From contig CAMBVS010000003.1 of the NCBI GenBank assembly GCA_945871425.1, forward strand, positions 42,180 through 106,179: 64,000 nucleotides of DNA, written 5' to 3'. Position numbers and translations under genes: made by a program. Position 1 is the stretch's first letter, and each line of letters begins with the position of its first letter. Below are positions 8,647 to 16,644 of this stretch, piece by piece. The stretch is from Rhizobium sp. Q54 (GTDB lineage Bacteria > Pseudomonadota > Alphaproteobacteria > SHVZ01). The notes below the pieces were generated by a model, which was not told where the DNA came from, made no database searches, and saw only the letters and a list, made by a program, of their open reading frames with translations.

Positions 8647-9408
8647 ATGGACTTCGGCTATTCCGGCAAACTCGCGGTGGTCACCGGCGGCGGCAAGGGG
8701 ATCGGGCGCGCGATCGCCGAGAGCCTGGCGGAAGAGGGGGCGGTGGTCGCGGTCACCGATGTCGGCCTCGACCTCGCCGCCGACGCTGCGGAGGCGATCG
8801 CCGCCAAGGGCCTCAAGGCCTTCCCCTACCGGCTCGACGTCACCTCGAGAGCCTCCGTGCGCGAGACCTTCGCCCGCATCGCCGCCGAGCGCGGGCCGGT
8901 CGAGATCCTGGTCAACAACGCCGGCATCGTCAGGAAGCAGCCGACCGCGACGCTGACCGACGAGGAGTTCGACCTGGTCGACCGCGTCAACTTCCGGGGC
9001 GCGCTCTATTGCTGCCAGGAGGTGATGGAGGCGATGAAGGCGCGGCGCTCGGGGCGCATCGTCAACGTGATCTCGCTGGTGGTGAAGCTGATCGGCCGCA
9101 CGGACGTGCTCTCCTACGCCGCGTCCAAGGCGTCGCTGGGAGCGATGACGCGGATGCTGGCCAAGGAGCTGGGCGAGCACGGCATCACCGTCAACGGCGT
9201 GCTGCCGGGCTCGATCGCCGTCACCGACTTCAACGATTCCGTCGGCGTCTCGAAGGACGTCAAGCTGCTGCCCGGCATGAGCGTGCCGGCCGGCCGCCGC
9301 GGCACGCCCGAGGATATCGGCCCGGTCGTCGCCTTTCTCTGCTCGCGGCAGGCCGGATACGTCACCGGCGAGTTCGTGAACGTCAATGGCGGCCTGTTCA
9401 TGGACTGA
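8647..9408 (+). CDS. SDR-family NAD(P)-dependent dehydrogenase
   Basis: Classical short-chain dehydrogenase of 253 residues. The cofactor motif TGGGKGIG is at 13-20 and NNAG at 90-93. The catalytic triad Ser143 (NVISLVV), Tyr157 and Lys161 (YAASK) is complete. Asp at about 38 (VAVTDVG) suggests NAD preference. The start at 8647 has GGGAG six bases upstream; an upstream in-frame ATG at 8623 also has a purine-rich leader and cannot be excluded. Beside a RhaM homolog and a sugar ABC transporter, an aldose 1-dehydrogenase (for example L-rhamnose) is a reasonable inference, but the SDR fold alone does not define substrate. Confidence 0.88.
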   Translation: MDFGYSGKLAVVTGGGKGIGRAIAESLAEEGAVVAVTDVGLDLAADAAEAIAAKGLKAFPYRLDVTSRASVRETFARIAAERGPVEILVNNAGIVRKQPTATLTDEEFDLVDRVNFRGALYCCQEVMEAMKARRSGRIVNVISLVVKLIGRTDVLSYAASKASLGAMTRMLAKELGEHGITVNGVLPGSIAVTDFNDSVGVSKDVKLLPGMSVPAGRRGTPEDIGPVVAFLCSRQAGYVTGEFVNVNGGLFMD

Positions 9409-9465
9409 CGGCGGCGGCGCGACGGTATAGCATCATCTCGATCCCACCTGACCCCAGAGGACCGC

Positions 9466-10764
9466 ATGCCGGGCGACGCGAGAACAGCTCAGGCCTCTCT
9501 TCTCGAGCGGGCCGAGAAATCCATTCCGGGCGCAGCGCTCGGCGTCTTCAGCCTGCCCGAGAAGCAGCGCATCGTCATCGAGAGCGGGCAGGGCTCGACG
9601 GTCGTCGACGCCAACGGCAAGACCTATGTCGACTATCTGCTCTCCAGCGGCCCGCTGATCCTGGGCCACGCGCATCCGGAGATCGTCGCCGCCGTGCAGA
9701 AGCAGGCGGCGCTGGGATCGACCTATTATGCGTTGAACCGGCCGGCGATCGAGCTGGCCGAGCTGATCGTCGATGCCGTGCCCTGCGCCGAGGCGCTTCG
9801 CTACCAGTCCACCGGCTCCGAGGCGACCTTCGCCGCGCTCCGGCTTGCGCGTGCCGCCACGGGCCGCAAGCTGGTGCTGAAATTCGAGGGTTCCTTCCAC
9901 GGTAGCCACGACGTCGCGCAGATGACGACCGCCCGCATGATGGGGCGGAACTCGGATGAGACCGTCGCCGAGTCCGCCGGCTTGGCGGAGCTGCTGGCCG
10001 GGGAGGTCCTTATCGTGCCCTTCAACGATCTCGAAGCGGTCGCTGATGTGGTGGCACGGCGGGGCGCCGAGATTGCGGCCATCATCGTCGAGCCGCTGCA
10101 GCGCGTGCTGCGCCCGGCGCCCGGATTCCTCGAGGGCTTGCGGGATCTGTCGACCCGGCACGGCATCGTGCTCGTCTTCGACGAGGTCGTCACCGGCTTC
10201 CGGCTGGCCTGGGGCGGTGCGCAGGAACTTTATGGCGTCGAGCCGGATCTGGCCTGCTACGCCAAGGCGATCGGCGGCGGGTATCCGATTTCGGCGATCG
10301 CCGGCCGGCGCGACATCCTGGAGCTCGCCGACAAGCGCCGGTCTGGCTCGGAGACCTATTCCTATCTCGGCGGTACCCTGACCGGGAATCCGATCTCCGC
10401 GGCGGCGGGGCTCGCCTGTCTGAACGTGCTGCGGCGACCCGGAACCTATGAGCGGCTCCGGGCGCTGGGCGATCGCCTGCGCGACGGCCTGGAGCAGGCC
10501 GGCCGGCAGGCCGGCGTGCCGGTGCAGGCGCTCGGCGAGGGGCCCGTCCTGTCTCCGCTGATTTCAGAGAACCGGAGCATCCGGACGGCGAGGGATCTCG
10601 ACACCGTGAACAAGAAGATGATGGTCGCATGGGCCCATGAGATGATCGATCGCGGCGTCCTGCTGACGCCTGGCGGCAAGATGTATATCTCGCTCGTCCA
10701 TTCGGATGAGGACATCGAGCGGACGATCCGCGCCGCGCATGAGTCCTTCCGCGCCGTGCGGTGA
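9466..10764 (+). CDS. Class III PLP aminotransferase, glutamate-1-semialdehyde-aminomutase-like
   Basis: A 432-residue PLP enzyme of aminotransferase class III. Characteristic elements are the N-terminal IPGAALGVFSLPEKQ, the phosphate-binding STGSEATFAALRLAR, KFEGSFHGSHD, the FDEVVTGFRLA motif with the PLP-ring Asp239, and the Schiff-base Lys267 in ACYAKAIGGGYP. The sequence resembles HemL-type aminomutases. Its place in a sugar operon rather than a haem locus argues for a catabolic or amino-sugar aminotransferase or mutase. The downstream gene starts inside its stop codon (GTGA overlap). Confidence 0.88.
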   Translation: MPGDARTAQASLLERAEKSIPGAALGVFSLPEKQRIVIESGQGSTVVDANGKTYVDYLLSSGPLILGHAHPEIVAAVQKQAALGSTYYALNRPAIELAELIVDAVPCAEALRYQSTGSEATFAALRLARAATGRKLVLKFEGSFHGSHDVAQMTTARMMGRNSDETVAESAGLAELLAGEVLIVPFNDLEAVADVVARRGAEIAAIIVEPLQRVLRPAPGFLEGLRDLSTRHGIVLVFDEVVTGFRLAWGGAQELYGVEPDLACYAKAIGGGYPISAIAGRRDILELADKRRSGSETYSYLGGTLTGNPISAAAGLACLNVLRRPGTYERLRALGDRLRDGLEQAGRQAGVPVQALGEGPVLSPLISENRSIRTARDLDTVNKKMMVAWAHEMIDRGVLLTPGGKMYISLVHSDEDIERTIRAAHESFRAVR

Positions 10765-11114
10765 CGACATGGCCCGACAGCTTCGAGACGTTGAGCTTCG
10801 CGCTTCACCTGAAGCCCGGCTGCGAGGCCGAGTATCGCCGCCGCCACGACGCGCTCTGGCCGGAGATGCGGGACCTGCTCCTCTCCCGCGGCATCGTCCA
10901 CTACGAGATCAGCCTGCACCCCGAAACCAGCCTCCTGTTCGCCGTCATCGTGCGCCGCAAGGACCACACCATGGACGGCATGACAGATCATCCGGTGGCG
11001 CAGCGCTGGCGGGCGCACATGGCGGACATCCTGGAAACGACGACGGGGATCGTGCCGAAGGTCGACCCGCTGACGCGGCTTTTCCGGCTGTCGGCGACCG
11101 AGGTGCAGGACTAG
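10761..11114 (+). CDS. rhaM: L-rhamnose mutarotase family protein
   Basis: RhaM interconverts the alpha and beta anomers of L-rhamnose. The 117-residue protein carries the family core: YRRRHDALWPEMRDLL with the catalytic-type His29, IVHYEISLHPETSLLFAVI, and VAQRWRAHMADI. It is slightly longer than E. coli RhaM at the N-terminus. The GTG start overlaps the aminotransferase TGA, so the two are translationally coupled. Related mutarotases act on other deoxy- or pentose sugars, so rhamnose is the likeliest but not the only option. Together with a rhamnonate-dehydratase-like gene at 13.1-14.3 kb, it supports deoxy-sugar catabolism. Confidence 0.85.
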   Translation: MTTWPDSFETLSFALHLKPGCEAEYRRRHDALWPEMRDLLLSRGIVHYEISLHPETSLLFAVIVRRKDHTMDGMTDHPVAQRWRAHMADILETTTGIVPKVDPLTRLFRLSATEVQD

Positions 11115-11160
11115 CCGCTCGAACGTGTTCCGTTCAGGCGTGAGCCATCCGTGTCGTGCT

Positions 11161-11184
11161 CTCCCGCGCGTCGGCGCGGGGGAG
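11161..11184. terminator. Possible terminator hairpin between convergent genes
   Basis: CTCCCGCGC-GTCG-GCGCGG-GGGAG forms a GC-rich stem with a small bulge between the convergent ends of rhaM and the PilZ gene. There is no strong T-tract, so termination efficiency is uncertain. Confidence 0.4.
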
Positions 11185-11204
11185 GAGGCTCGAGGCGGTT
11201 CCTC

Positions 11205-11651
11205 TTAGGCGGAACGCGCTCCAGGTGGCGGGGCGGCGGCTGCTCCGCTCTGCGGATACTTGCCGAGGAAGGCCTTCAGGAAGGCCTCGGCGTCGGGCCG
11301 CAGATTGAAGAAGAAGGCGGCGAGCCCATCGTTCCCGCGCCGCGCGACGCAGGCATGGGCAGGGAACGCCACCCTGTGGTCGTCATCGGGAAAGACCAGG
11401 GTCACACGGACTGCCTGGCCTACGGTCAGCGGGCCGGCATAGGGCTGGAGCCGAAATCCGCTGGTGCTGACGTCGGCGACCGGCAGCTCCTTGTCGATGG
11501 GACCGGGCCGAAGCGCGATGGCGAAGAACCAGCGCTTCCCCGCCTCCTCGCCCTCGAGGCGGATATGCGCGCCGGTTCCCTCGATGCGCGGCGAGGTCCG
11601 GCGCTCTGCGCCGACGAGGTCTCGTTCGGGCTCGGCTGACATGGCACGCAT
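11205..11651 (-). CDS. PilZ-domain protein (c-di-GMP effector)
   Basis: Small cytoplasmic protein, 148 residues from the start at 11651 (preceded by GGAGAGAGGG). It contains the two PilZ signatures that bind cyclic di-GMP: the RxxxR-type AERRTSPRIEG and the D/NxSxxG-type VADVSTSGFRL. Between them lies a beta-barrel-like sequence. There is no partner domain, so it would act as a stand-alone receptor on motility, polysaccharide or secretion machinery not present here. A CtrA-like site lies 59 bp upstream. Confidence 0.85.
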   Translation of the reverse strand: MRAMSAEPERDLVGAERRTSPRIEGTGAHIRLEGEEAGKRWFFAIALRPGPIDKELPVADVSTSGFRLQPYAGPLTVGQAVRVTLVFPDDDHRVAFPAHACVARRGNDGLAAFFFNLRPDAEAFLKAFLGKYPQSGAAAAPPPGARSA

Positions 11652-11709
11652 ATCCCTCTCTCCGCCGGTGACGGCAGCGTCTCGAGGCGCCATGAGAAGT
11701 CGAAAGGCG

Positions 11710-11724
11710 TTAAGGTCCGATTAA
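11710..11724. promoter_or_regulatory. CtrA-like binding site upstream of the PilZ gene
   Basis: TTAA-GGTCCGA-TTAA, an exact TTAA-N7-TTAA match, lies in a 189-bp intergenic region between the divergent PilZ gene and a secreted-protein gene. CtrA is the alphaproteobacterial cell-cycle and motility regulator that recognises this pattern. TTAA pairs are rare in DNA this GC-rich. Confidence 0.55.
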
Positions 11725-11840
11725 TTGGGGGCGTCGGTGCATGCTTGCGGAGGTTGATTTGAACCCTCCCTGCCAGTTGAAGTAGATTGCACCGATCGGC
11801 TTCCAGATCTCAGCCCGGATGAAGGGCCTCCTCAGATGTC

Positions 11841-13043
11841 ATGGCTACCGTGATCCGTCCGATGCCGCGTGGTCGTTTCAGGAAGGCAGCGTTGCTGGCC
11901 GGCGCGTGGCTGGCGCTCGCGGTGATTTGCCTCGGCCGCCCGGCCTTCGCCCAGTTCGACAATCATCCGCCGCCGCGCTTCGATCCGCCGATCAAGACGG
12001 ACCTGCTGCCGAATTTCTGGGGCACGCGCCTGCCGATCCCCGATTGGGCGGACGAGGATACGATCGCTACGTTCTGGCTGAGCAAGGTGAAGTTCGGCCC
12101 CAGAGAAGACCTGCTGCTGACCGTTATTTTCAATGCGAAGCTGGATTCAGAAAGTTCAATCAGGCTCGGTGGCACCTATCAAGTAGGCGACACGTACTAC
12201 CAAAGCGTCCGCCTGTCCGATGGTCGAGTGATTGCGCTAACCAAATCAAAGTTCGTTACGCCCGATCGTCCGCATTCGGTCCTGCAGGACTATCGCACTA
12301 GCCCTTATCAGGAAGTGCCGACACGTTTCGAGCGTGCGAGAAACGGTGGACAAGAACCTTCACCTACGTCGATCCTCTTCAAGTACGAAAATCTGAAGTG
12401 GCATACGGCCAGGTTCATCAAGGAGTACTTTGAGCCGCGGGAAATCGCCCTTGCTCCCGCTCCGTCACGGACGGACTGTTTTAACTACCGGTTCGTCTTC
12501 CGCGAGTATTCGCTCGCAGGAACGTTGCATTCCGAGCGAATGCTGTTGGACGCTAGGCGGGAAGCGCGTCGACGCGATATCCCGGTGCAGCGATTCAATC
12601 CGCCCCTTCAGGCTTGCATCTTAGGTGGGACGTGGCCGAGCGTTGCGCGCGAGGATGCAGAGGGACGACCATATGTCCGCGTGCGTGGACGCGCGATCAC
12701 CGGCGAATTTGTCGATCTCGAGGACGGAAGCTTCCTACTCGTGCCTCCGAAGGACTCCGATCTGTACGAGCGAGAAGGCTATGCCGAGGTTATTCGATTC
12801 CACGGCTCTCTCGAATCTCCCTACCTTGCGCACAATGGCAGCCGACTAAGGCTGATCGAGTTCAGCAAGATCGAGAGTCTTCTCGCTCAGGATGGCAACC
12901 TCAAATTCGAACTCGACTCTTACCAGTGGAACACTGATCGACGCAGTCCGCCACCGTCAGTTCCGAGAGGGGCCCTTCTCTACGAGTATATCGATCAGAA
13001 GATCGTCGAGGCGATGGAACGCAGATATGGGGTCGGCAGGTAG
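11841..13043 (+). CDS. Secreted protein of unknown function
   Basis: A 400-residue protein not assigned to a family. The N-terminus has a basic stretch (RPMPRGRFRK), a hydrophobic core (ALLAGAWLALAVICLG) and an AFAQ cleavage site near residue 37, so export is likely. The mature part is rich in charged and aromatic residues, with no transmembrane segment and no recognised catalytic motif. Two cysteines lie at roughly positions 210 and 260 (RTDCFNYRF and LQACILGG), which could form a disulfide. The coding sequence looks less GC-rich than its neighbours and uses more A/T-ending codons, a possible sign of acquisition. The ATG lies shortly after a weak GAAGG. Confidence 0.7.
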   Translation: MATVIRPMPRGRFRKAALLAGAWLALAVICLGRPAFAQFDNHPPPRFDPPIKTDLLPNFWGTRLPIPDWADEDTIATFWLSKVKFGPREDLLLTVIFNAKLDSESSIRLGGTYQVGDTYYQSVRLSDGRVIALTKSKFVTPDRPHSVLQDYRTSPYQEVPTRFERARNGGQEPSPTSILFKYENLKWHTARFIKEYFEPREIALAPAPSRTDCFNYRFVFREYSLAGTLHSERMLLDARREARRRDIPVQRFNPPLQACILGGTWPSVAREDAEGRPYVRVRGRAITGEFVDLEDGSFLLVPPKDSDLYEREGYAEVIRFHGSLESPYLAHNGSRLRLIEFSKIESLLAQDGNLKFELDSYQWNTDRRSPPPSVPRGALLYEYIDQKIVEAMERRYGVGR

Positions 13044-13045
13044 CG

Positions 13046-13072
13046 CGCGCCCACCCTCGGCTGTTGGGCGCG
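13046..13072. terminator. Hairpin between convergent genes
   Basis: An 8-bp perfect stem, CGCGCCCA and TGGGCGCG, with an 11-nt loop lies 3 bp after the stop of the secreted-protein gene. A second small GC-rich dyad follows. It probably serves as a shared terminator for the secreted-protein gene and the opposing dehydratase gene. No T-run follows. Confidence 0.45.
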
Positions 13073-13133
13073 GGAACCTCCGGCCCGTAGGGCCCGCGTT
13101 CACAGGCAGGGCGCCGCGCGTCGAAGCTCGCGC

Positions 13134-14303
13134 TCAAACCTTCAGCGTCTCGATGCCGTCGAGGGTGAGGTCGACGCCGAAGCCCGGCGCGTCGGACGGG
13201 GTGAGGGAACCGTCCTTCGGTGTCGCCACGCCCGGAAACACGACCATCTCTTCCAGCGGCACGCCGGGCGCCGATCCGAGGAAGTATTCGCCTAAGGGCA
13301 CGTTCGGCGAGGCATAGCCGAAATGCTGGCCATAGGGCGTGTTCATGCCGGCATGGGGAATGACGGCGATGCCGGCGGCCTCGGCCAGCGCATTGATCTT
13401 GAGGCAGGCGGTCAAGCCGCCGGCCCAGGCGATGTCGGGCTGGAAGATGTCGGCCGACTTGCGCGCGGCGGATGAGGCGAAGGTGAATGTGGAGTACCAG
13501 TGCTCGCCGCTCGCCAGCGTCATCCACGGCAGGCGGCGGCGAAGCTCGTCCTGGCCGTCCAGGTTCTCAGGAAGAAGGCAGTCTTCGATCCATTTCAGGC
13601 CGTAGGGCCTGAGCCTCTCGGCCAAGCGTACTGCGAACTCGACGTCGAAGGCCATCCAGCAGTCGAGCATCAGCTCGACGTCGGGGCCGATCAGCTCCCG
13701 CGTGCTTGCGACCAGCGCCTCGTTCCGGGCGATGCCGGCGAGGCCGTCGGATGTTCCGTGCGGGCAGGCGAGCTTGGTCGCGCGGAAGCCCAGCTCCATG
13801 TGCCAGTCGGTGTCGTTGCCGGTGGCATAGACCGGGATGCGGTCATGCGCCGGGCCGCCGATCAGCTCGTAGACCGGCCGCTTCAGGATCTTGCCCTTCA
13901 GGTCCCAGAGCGCCAGGTCGACGGCGCTGATGGCATAGGCGGCGATGCCGCCGGGGCCATAGGGCGAGACGATCCTCGCCATCATGTCCCAGAGCCGCTC
14001 GGTCGCCAGCGCCGGCTCGCCGGCCAGCAGCGGCGCGACGTGCTCGTTGACGATGGCGATCACCGGCGTGCCGTAGCGGCTGGCGCCGAAGCCCCAGCTG
14101 CCGTCCTCGGCGGTGACCAGGCAGCCGACCGAGTGCCAGGTCGGACGCCACGTCGAGCGCAGCTTCTTGAAGCGCGGATATCGCGACATCGGCCCGGCGA
14201 CCTCGGCCTCGGCAAGCCAGGATGGCCGCCTCGCCTTGGTCTTCGGCGGGCCGCCGACGAGGTCGCTCTTGATGGCGAAGGCCTGGACCGACTTGATCTT
14301 CAC
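13134..14303 (-). CDS. Enolase-superfamily dehydratase, L-rhamnonate dehydratase-like
   Basis: Member of the mandelate-racemase group of the enolase superfamily (389 aa), best matching L-rhamnonate dehydratase (RhmD). It has PMSRYPRFKK in the capping domain, SAVDLALWDLKGK, and Mg2+ ligands in ELMLDCWM, LKWIEDCLLPE and ASGEH. A His occurs in AVIPHAGMNTPY, the catalytic position. The predicted reaction is syn-dehydration of an aldonate to a 2-keto-3-deoxy sugar acid. The GTG at 14303 was chosen because GAGGGTGAG precedes it and the protein then starts at the normal KIKSVQAF beta strand. It is the last gene of a three-gene operon; its start overlaps the LacI gene stop. Confidence 0.8.
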   Translation of the reverse strand: MKIKSVQAFAIKSDLVGGPPKTKARRPSWLAEAEVAGPMSRYPRFKKLRSTWRPTWHSVGCLVTAEDGSWGFGASRYGTPVIAIVNEHVAPLLAGEPALATERLWDMMARIVSPYGPGGIAAYAISAVDLALWDLKGKILKRPVYELIGGPAHDRIPVYATGNDTDWHMELGFRATKLACPHGTSDGLAGIARNEALVASTRELIGPDVELMLDCWMAFDVEFAVRLAERLRPYGLKWIEDCLLPENLDGQDELRRRLPWMTLASGEHWYSTFTFASSAARKSADIFQPDIAWAGGLTACLKINALAEAAGIAVIPHAGMNTPYGQHFGYASPNVPLGEYFLGSAPGVPLEEMVVFPGVATPKDGSLTPSDAPGFGVDLTLDGIETLKV

Positions 14304-15334
14304 CGGCGTCTCACCCTCTTGCTCTCGGCGCGGGCGGAGCTGCCGCGTGCCACGACCTCGAAGCCGACATCGACCGTCCGTGCGCCCTCGGGCCGGCCCA
14401 GCAGCCGGCCGACGATCATCTCGCCGGCGACCTGGCCGACACGATACTCGGGCACCCGCACCGTCGTCATGCCCGGGGGCACGTGACGCCCGATCTCGAG
14501 GTCGCCGAAGCCGGCGATGGCGAGCTCGTCCGGCACGCTCCATCCCAGCTCCATCGCCTTGAGCATGGCGCCGACGGCGATCGAGTCGGAGGTGCAGAAG
14601 AGGCCGTCGACATCAGGATGCCGGTCACGGAGGCGCCTGAGGCCGCGCCGTCCGCCCTCGATGCTGAGGTCGGTCGCGATCACGATCGGTGCGTGGTTCA
14701 GCACCTTGGTCACGGCCGCCTCATAGGTGGCGCGGCGGGCTCGTACCCGCGCATGCTCGACCTTGACGGTCATGAAGGCAATGCGGCGCGAGCCCATCCG
14801 GATCAGGTGGTCGACGATGGCGGCGCCGGCCGCATGGTTGGAGAAGCCGACATTCATGTCGAGCGGCTTCGGCACCAGCTCCCACAGCTCGACCAGCGGC
14901 GCCTTCAGGCGGGCGAGCGAGCGCGTCAGCTCCGGGCGATGATCGCCGCCTGCCAGCACCACCGCCTCCGGCCGATATGCCAGCAGCGACATCATCACTC
15001 GCCGCTCCTCGTCGACCGCGTAGTTCGAGGTGCCCAGCACCAGCGAATAGCCCTCGGGCGAGATCGCGTCGGCGATGCCCTGCACGACATTGGCATAGAC
15101 CGGCGAGGAGATCGTCGGGATGACGCAGGCGACCGTCTGGCTGCGCTTGGAGCGCAGCCCGCTGGCGATCTGGTTGGGCAGGTAGCCCAGCGCCTCGGCG
15201 GCGCGGAGCACCTTCTCAAGCGTGTCCTCGGACAGCGCGTCGGGGCGTCGGAAGGCGCGCGAGACGGTCATGATCGAGACGCCGGCCCGCCGGGCCACGT
15301 CCTCGAGGCTGACGCTGCCGAGCGCGTCGGTCAC
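14300..15334 (-). CDS. LacI-family transcriptional regulator
   Basis: A 344-residue sugar-responsive repressor. The N-terminal helix-turn-helix VSLEDVARRAGVSIMTVSRAF and hinge YLPNQIASGLRSKRS are canonical. They are followed by a periplasmic-binding-protein-like effector domain (VACVIPTISSPVYANVVQGI, DVDGLFCTSDSIAVGAM, LAIAGFGDLEIG). The GTG start at 15334 overlaps the stop of the upstream oxidoreductase, so the operon is translationally coupled. It likely autoregulates through the dyad at 16434-16449 and the transporter through 5501-5518. The effector is probably a sugar or sugar acid of this locus. Confidence 0.92.
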   Translation of the reverse strand: MTDALGSVSLEDVARRAGVSIMTVSRAFRRPDALSEDTLEKVLRAAEALGYLPNQIASGLRSKRSQTVACVIPTISSPVYANVVQGIADAISPEGYSLVLGTSNYAVDEERRVMMSLLAYRPEAVVLAGGDHRPELTRSLARLKAPLVELWELVPKPLDMNVGFSNHAAGAAIVDHLIRMGSRRIAFMTVKVEHARVRARRATYEAAVTKVLNHAPIVIATDLSIEGGRRGLRRLRDRHPDVDGLFCTSDSIAVGAMLKAMELGWSVPDELAIAGFGDLEIGRHVPPGMTTVRVPEYRVGQVAGEMIVGRLLGRPEGARTVDVGFEVVARGSSARAESKRVRRR

Positions 15335-16404
15335 GAGACGCGGGCGAGGGGACGGGAAGGACCGGCGATCTCGACGGTGGCGCCGTTGGCCCGGGCCGAA
15401 CGCTGGATCGCCTCGATCACGGCGACCGTCGCCGCGCCGACCGCGCCGGGCGACAGGTTCTCGCCGCGGCCTTGCGCGAGGTCGACGAGCGCATGCACCG
15501 GCCCGTCGCAGCGATAGACCAGGTCGCCGGGGGCGAAGGCGAAGCCGGTCGAGGTGCCGTCGTGCCGGTGGATGGCGATATGGTCGCGATGGACCGCGAG
15601 ATCGAGCGCGCCCTCGCTGCCGACGAGCTGGAGCCCGAGGAGGGCGCGTTGGCCCTCCGGCAGGCCGCCGGCGCCGGAGACGCTGCCGATCGCGCCGCCG
15701 TCGAAACTCACCCAGGCGGCGTCGAACAGGTCGGCCGCGCCCTTGGGCCCGGTTCGGGCGCCGACGGCGGTGGCATTGAGTCCGGCGAGCCAGAGAGTAA
15801 GCGCGATCGAATGCGAGAGCTGGCCATAGGCGAAGCCGCCGCCCTGGGCCGGGTCCTGCCAGGTCGCCGGATCGGGGCGGAAAAAACTGGTCCGCCAGCG
15901 GGCGAGCCCGACCGGGCCTTCGAAGACCGAGCGTGTCGCCGAGACGAAGGTGCAGGCGAGGTGCTCGATCCGGCCGATGCAACCGGCGGCGATGAGCGCG
16001 CGCAGCCGCGCCAGCTTCGGCAGATAGTGATAGCCGTTGGCGATCAGCAGATGCCGGTTCCGCGCCTTGGCGCGGGCAACCAGGTCCCAGGCCTCGGCCG
16101 GAACCAGCGTCATCGGCTTCTCGCAGAGCACGTGGCAGCCGGCCTCGATCGCGTCCCGCGCATGGACGTAGTGCAGATGGTGCGGCGAGGCGACGACGAC
16201 CGCGTCGGGCCGGCGGGCGAGGACGTCGCGGTGGTCTTCCGAGGCGAAGGCGAAGCCGAAGTGGTCGCGCACTCGCGTCAGCGGGTCCGCTCCCAGCCGG
16301 CAGACGCCGTCGAGCACGACGTCGTCGCGGGCGGCGAGCACCGGGATGTGGTTCTCGGCGGCATACCAGCCGGCGCCGACGACCGAAACCCTGATCCGTC
16401 GCAT
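15331..16404 (-). CDS. Gfo/Idh/MocA-family oxidoreductase
   Basis: NAD(P)-dependent sugar or polyol dehydrogenase of 357 residues from the ATG at 16404, which has GAGGGG just upstream. The Rossmann motif VSVVGAGWYA opens the protein, and the family signature CHVLCEKPMTL carries the usual EKP lysine. A C-terminal alpha/beta domain includes GGGFAYGQLSHSIALTLWL with a catalytic-type His. It heads the operon with lacI and the rhamnonate-dehydratase-like gene. Its substrate is not deducible, though oxidation of a cyclic sugar to a lactone or of an inositol-like polyol is typical. Confidence 0.88.
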   Translation of the reverse strand: MRRIRVSVVGAGWYAAENHIPVLAARDDVVLDGVCRLGADPLTRVRDHFGFAFASEDHRDVLARRPDAVVVASPHHLHYVHARDAIEAGCHVLCEKPMTLVPAEAWDLVARAKARNRHLLIANGYHYLPKLARLRALIAAGCIGRIEHLACTFVSATRSVFEGPVGLARWRTSFFRPDPATWQDPAQGGGFAYGQLSHSIALTLWLAGLNATAVGARTGPKGAADLFDAAWVSFDGGAIGSVSGAGGLPEGQRALLGLQLVGSEGALDLAVHRDHIAIHRHDGTSTGFAFAPGDLVYRCDGPVHALVDLAQGRGENLSPGAVGAATVAVIEAIQRSARANGATVEIAGPSRPLARVS

Positions 16405-16433
16405 TGCCCCTCGGTGACGCCTGGAATCTCTAC

Positions 16434-16449
16434 CTGTTATCGTTAACAG
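16434..16449. promoter_or_regulatory. LacI-type operator in front of the Gfo/Idh-lacI-dehydratase operon
   Basis: CTGTTATCGTTAACAG has perfectly complementary CTGTTA/TAACAG arms around a CG-containing centre, the classic LacI-family dyad. It lies 30 bp upstream of the oxidoreductase start, in the divergent region with metF. The similarity to the site at 5501-5518 suggests one regulon. Confidence 0.7.
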
Positions 16450-16644
16450 AGAGGATATGGCCAGCCAAGTCCATTTGCGGAAAAGGCACCGAAGCGGAGA
16501 GCGTTCACGCCTCGACCGAGAGATCCGCAAGGCGCGTGTCGTCTACGCGACGGAAGCGGTCGGTCCCGGCGGCGGCCCTGTGCGGCGGGTGTTGCATAGA
16601 GCCGCGATGGCCCTTGAGCGGGCGATCGAGGGAAGGGCCCGACG

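Noticed and set aside
7684..9180. 498-residue minus-strand open frame
   Set aside because: Opposes the MalG-like permease and SDR genes; composition is that of an antisense frame.
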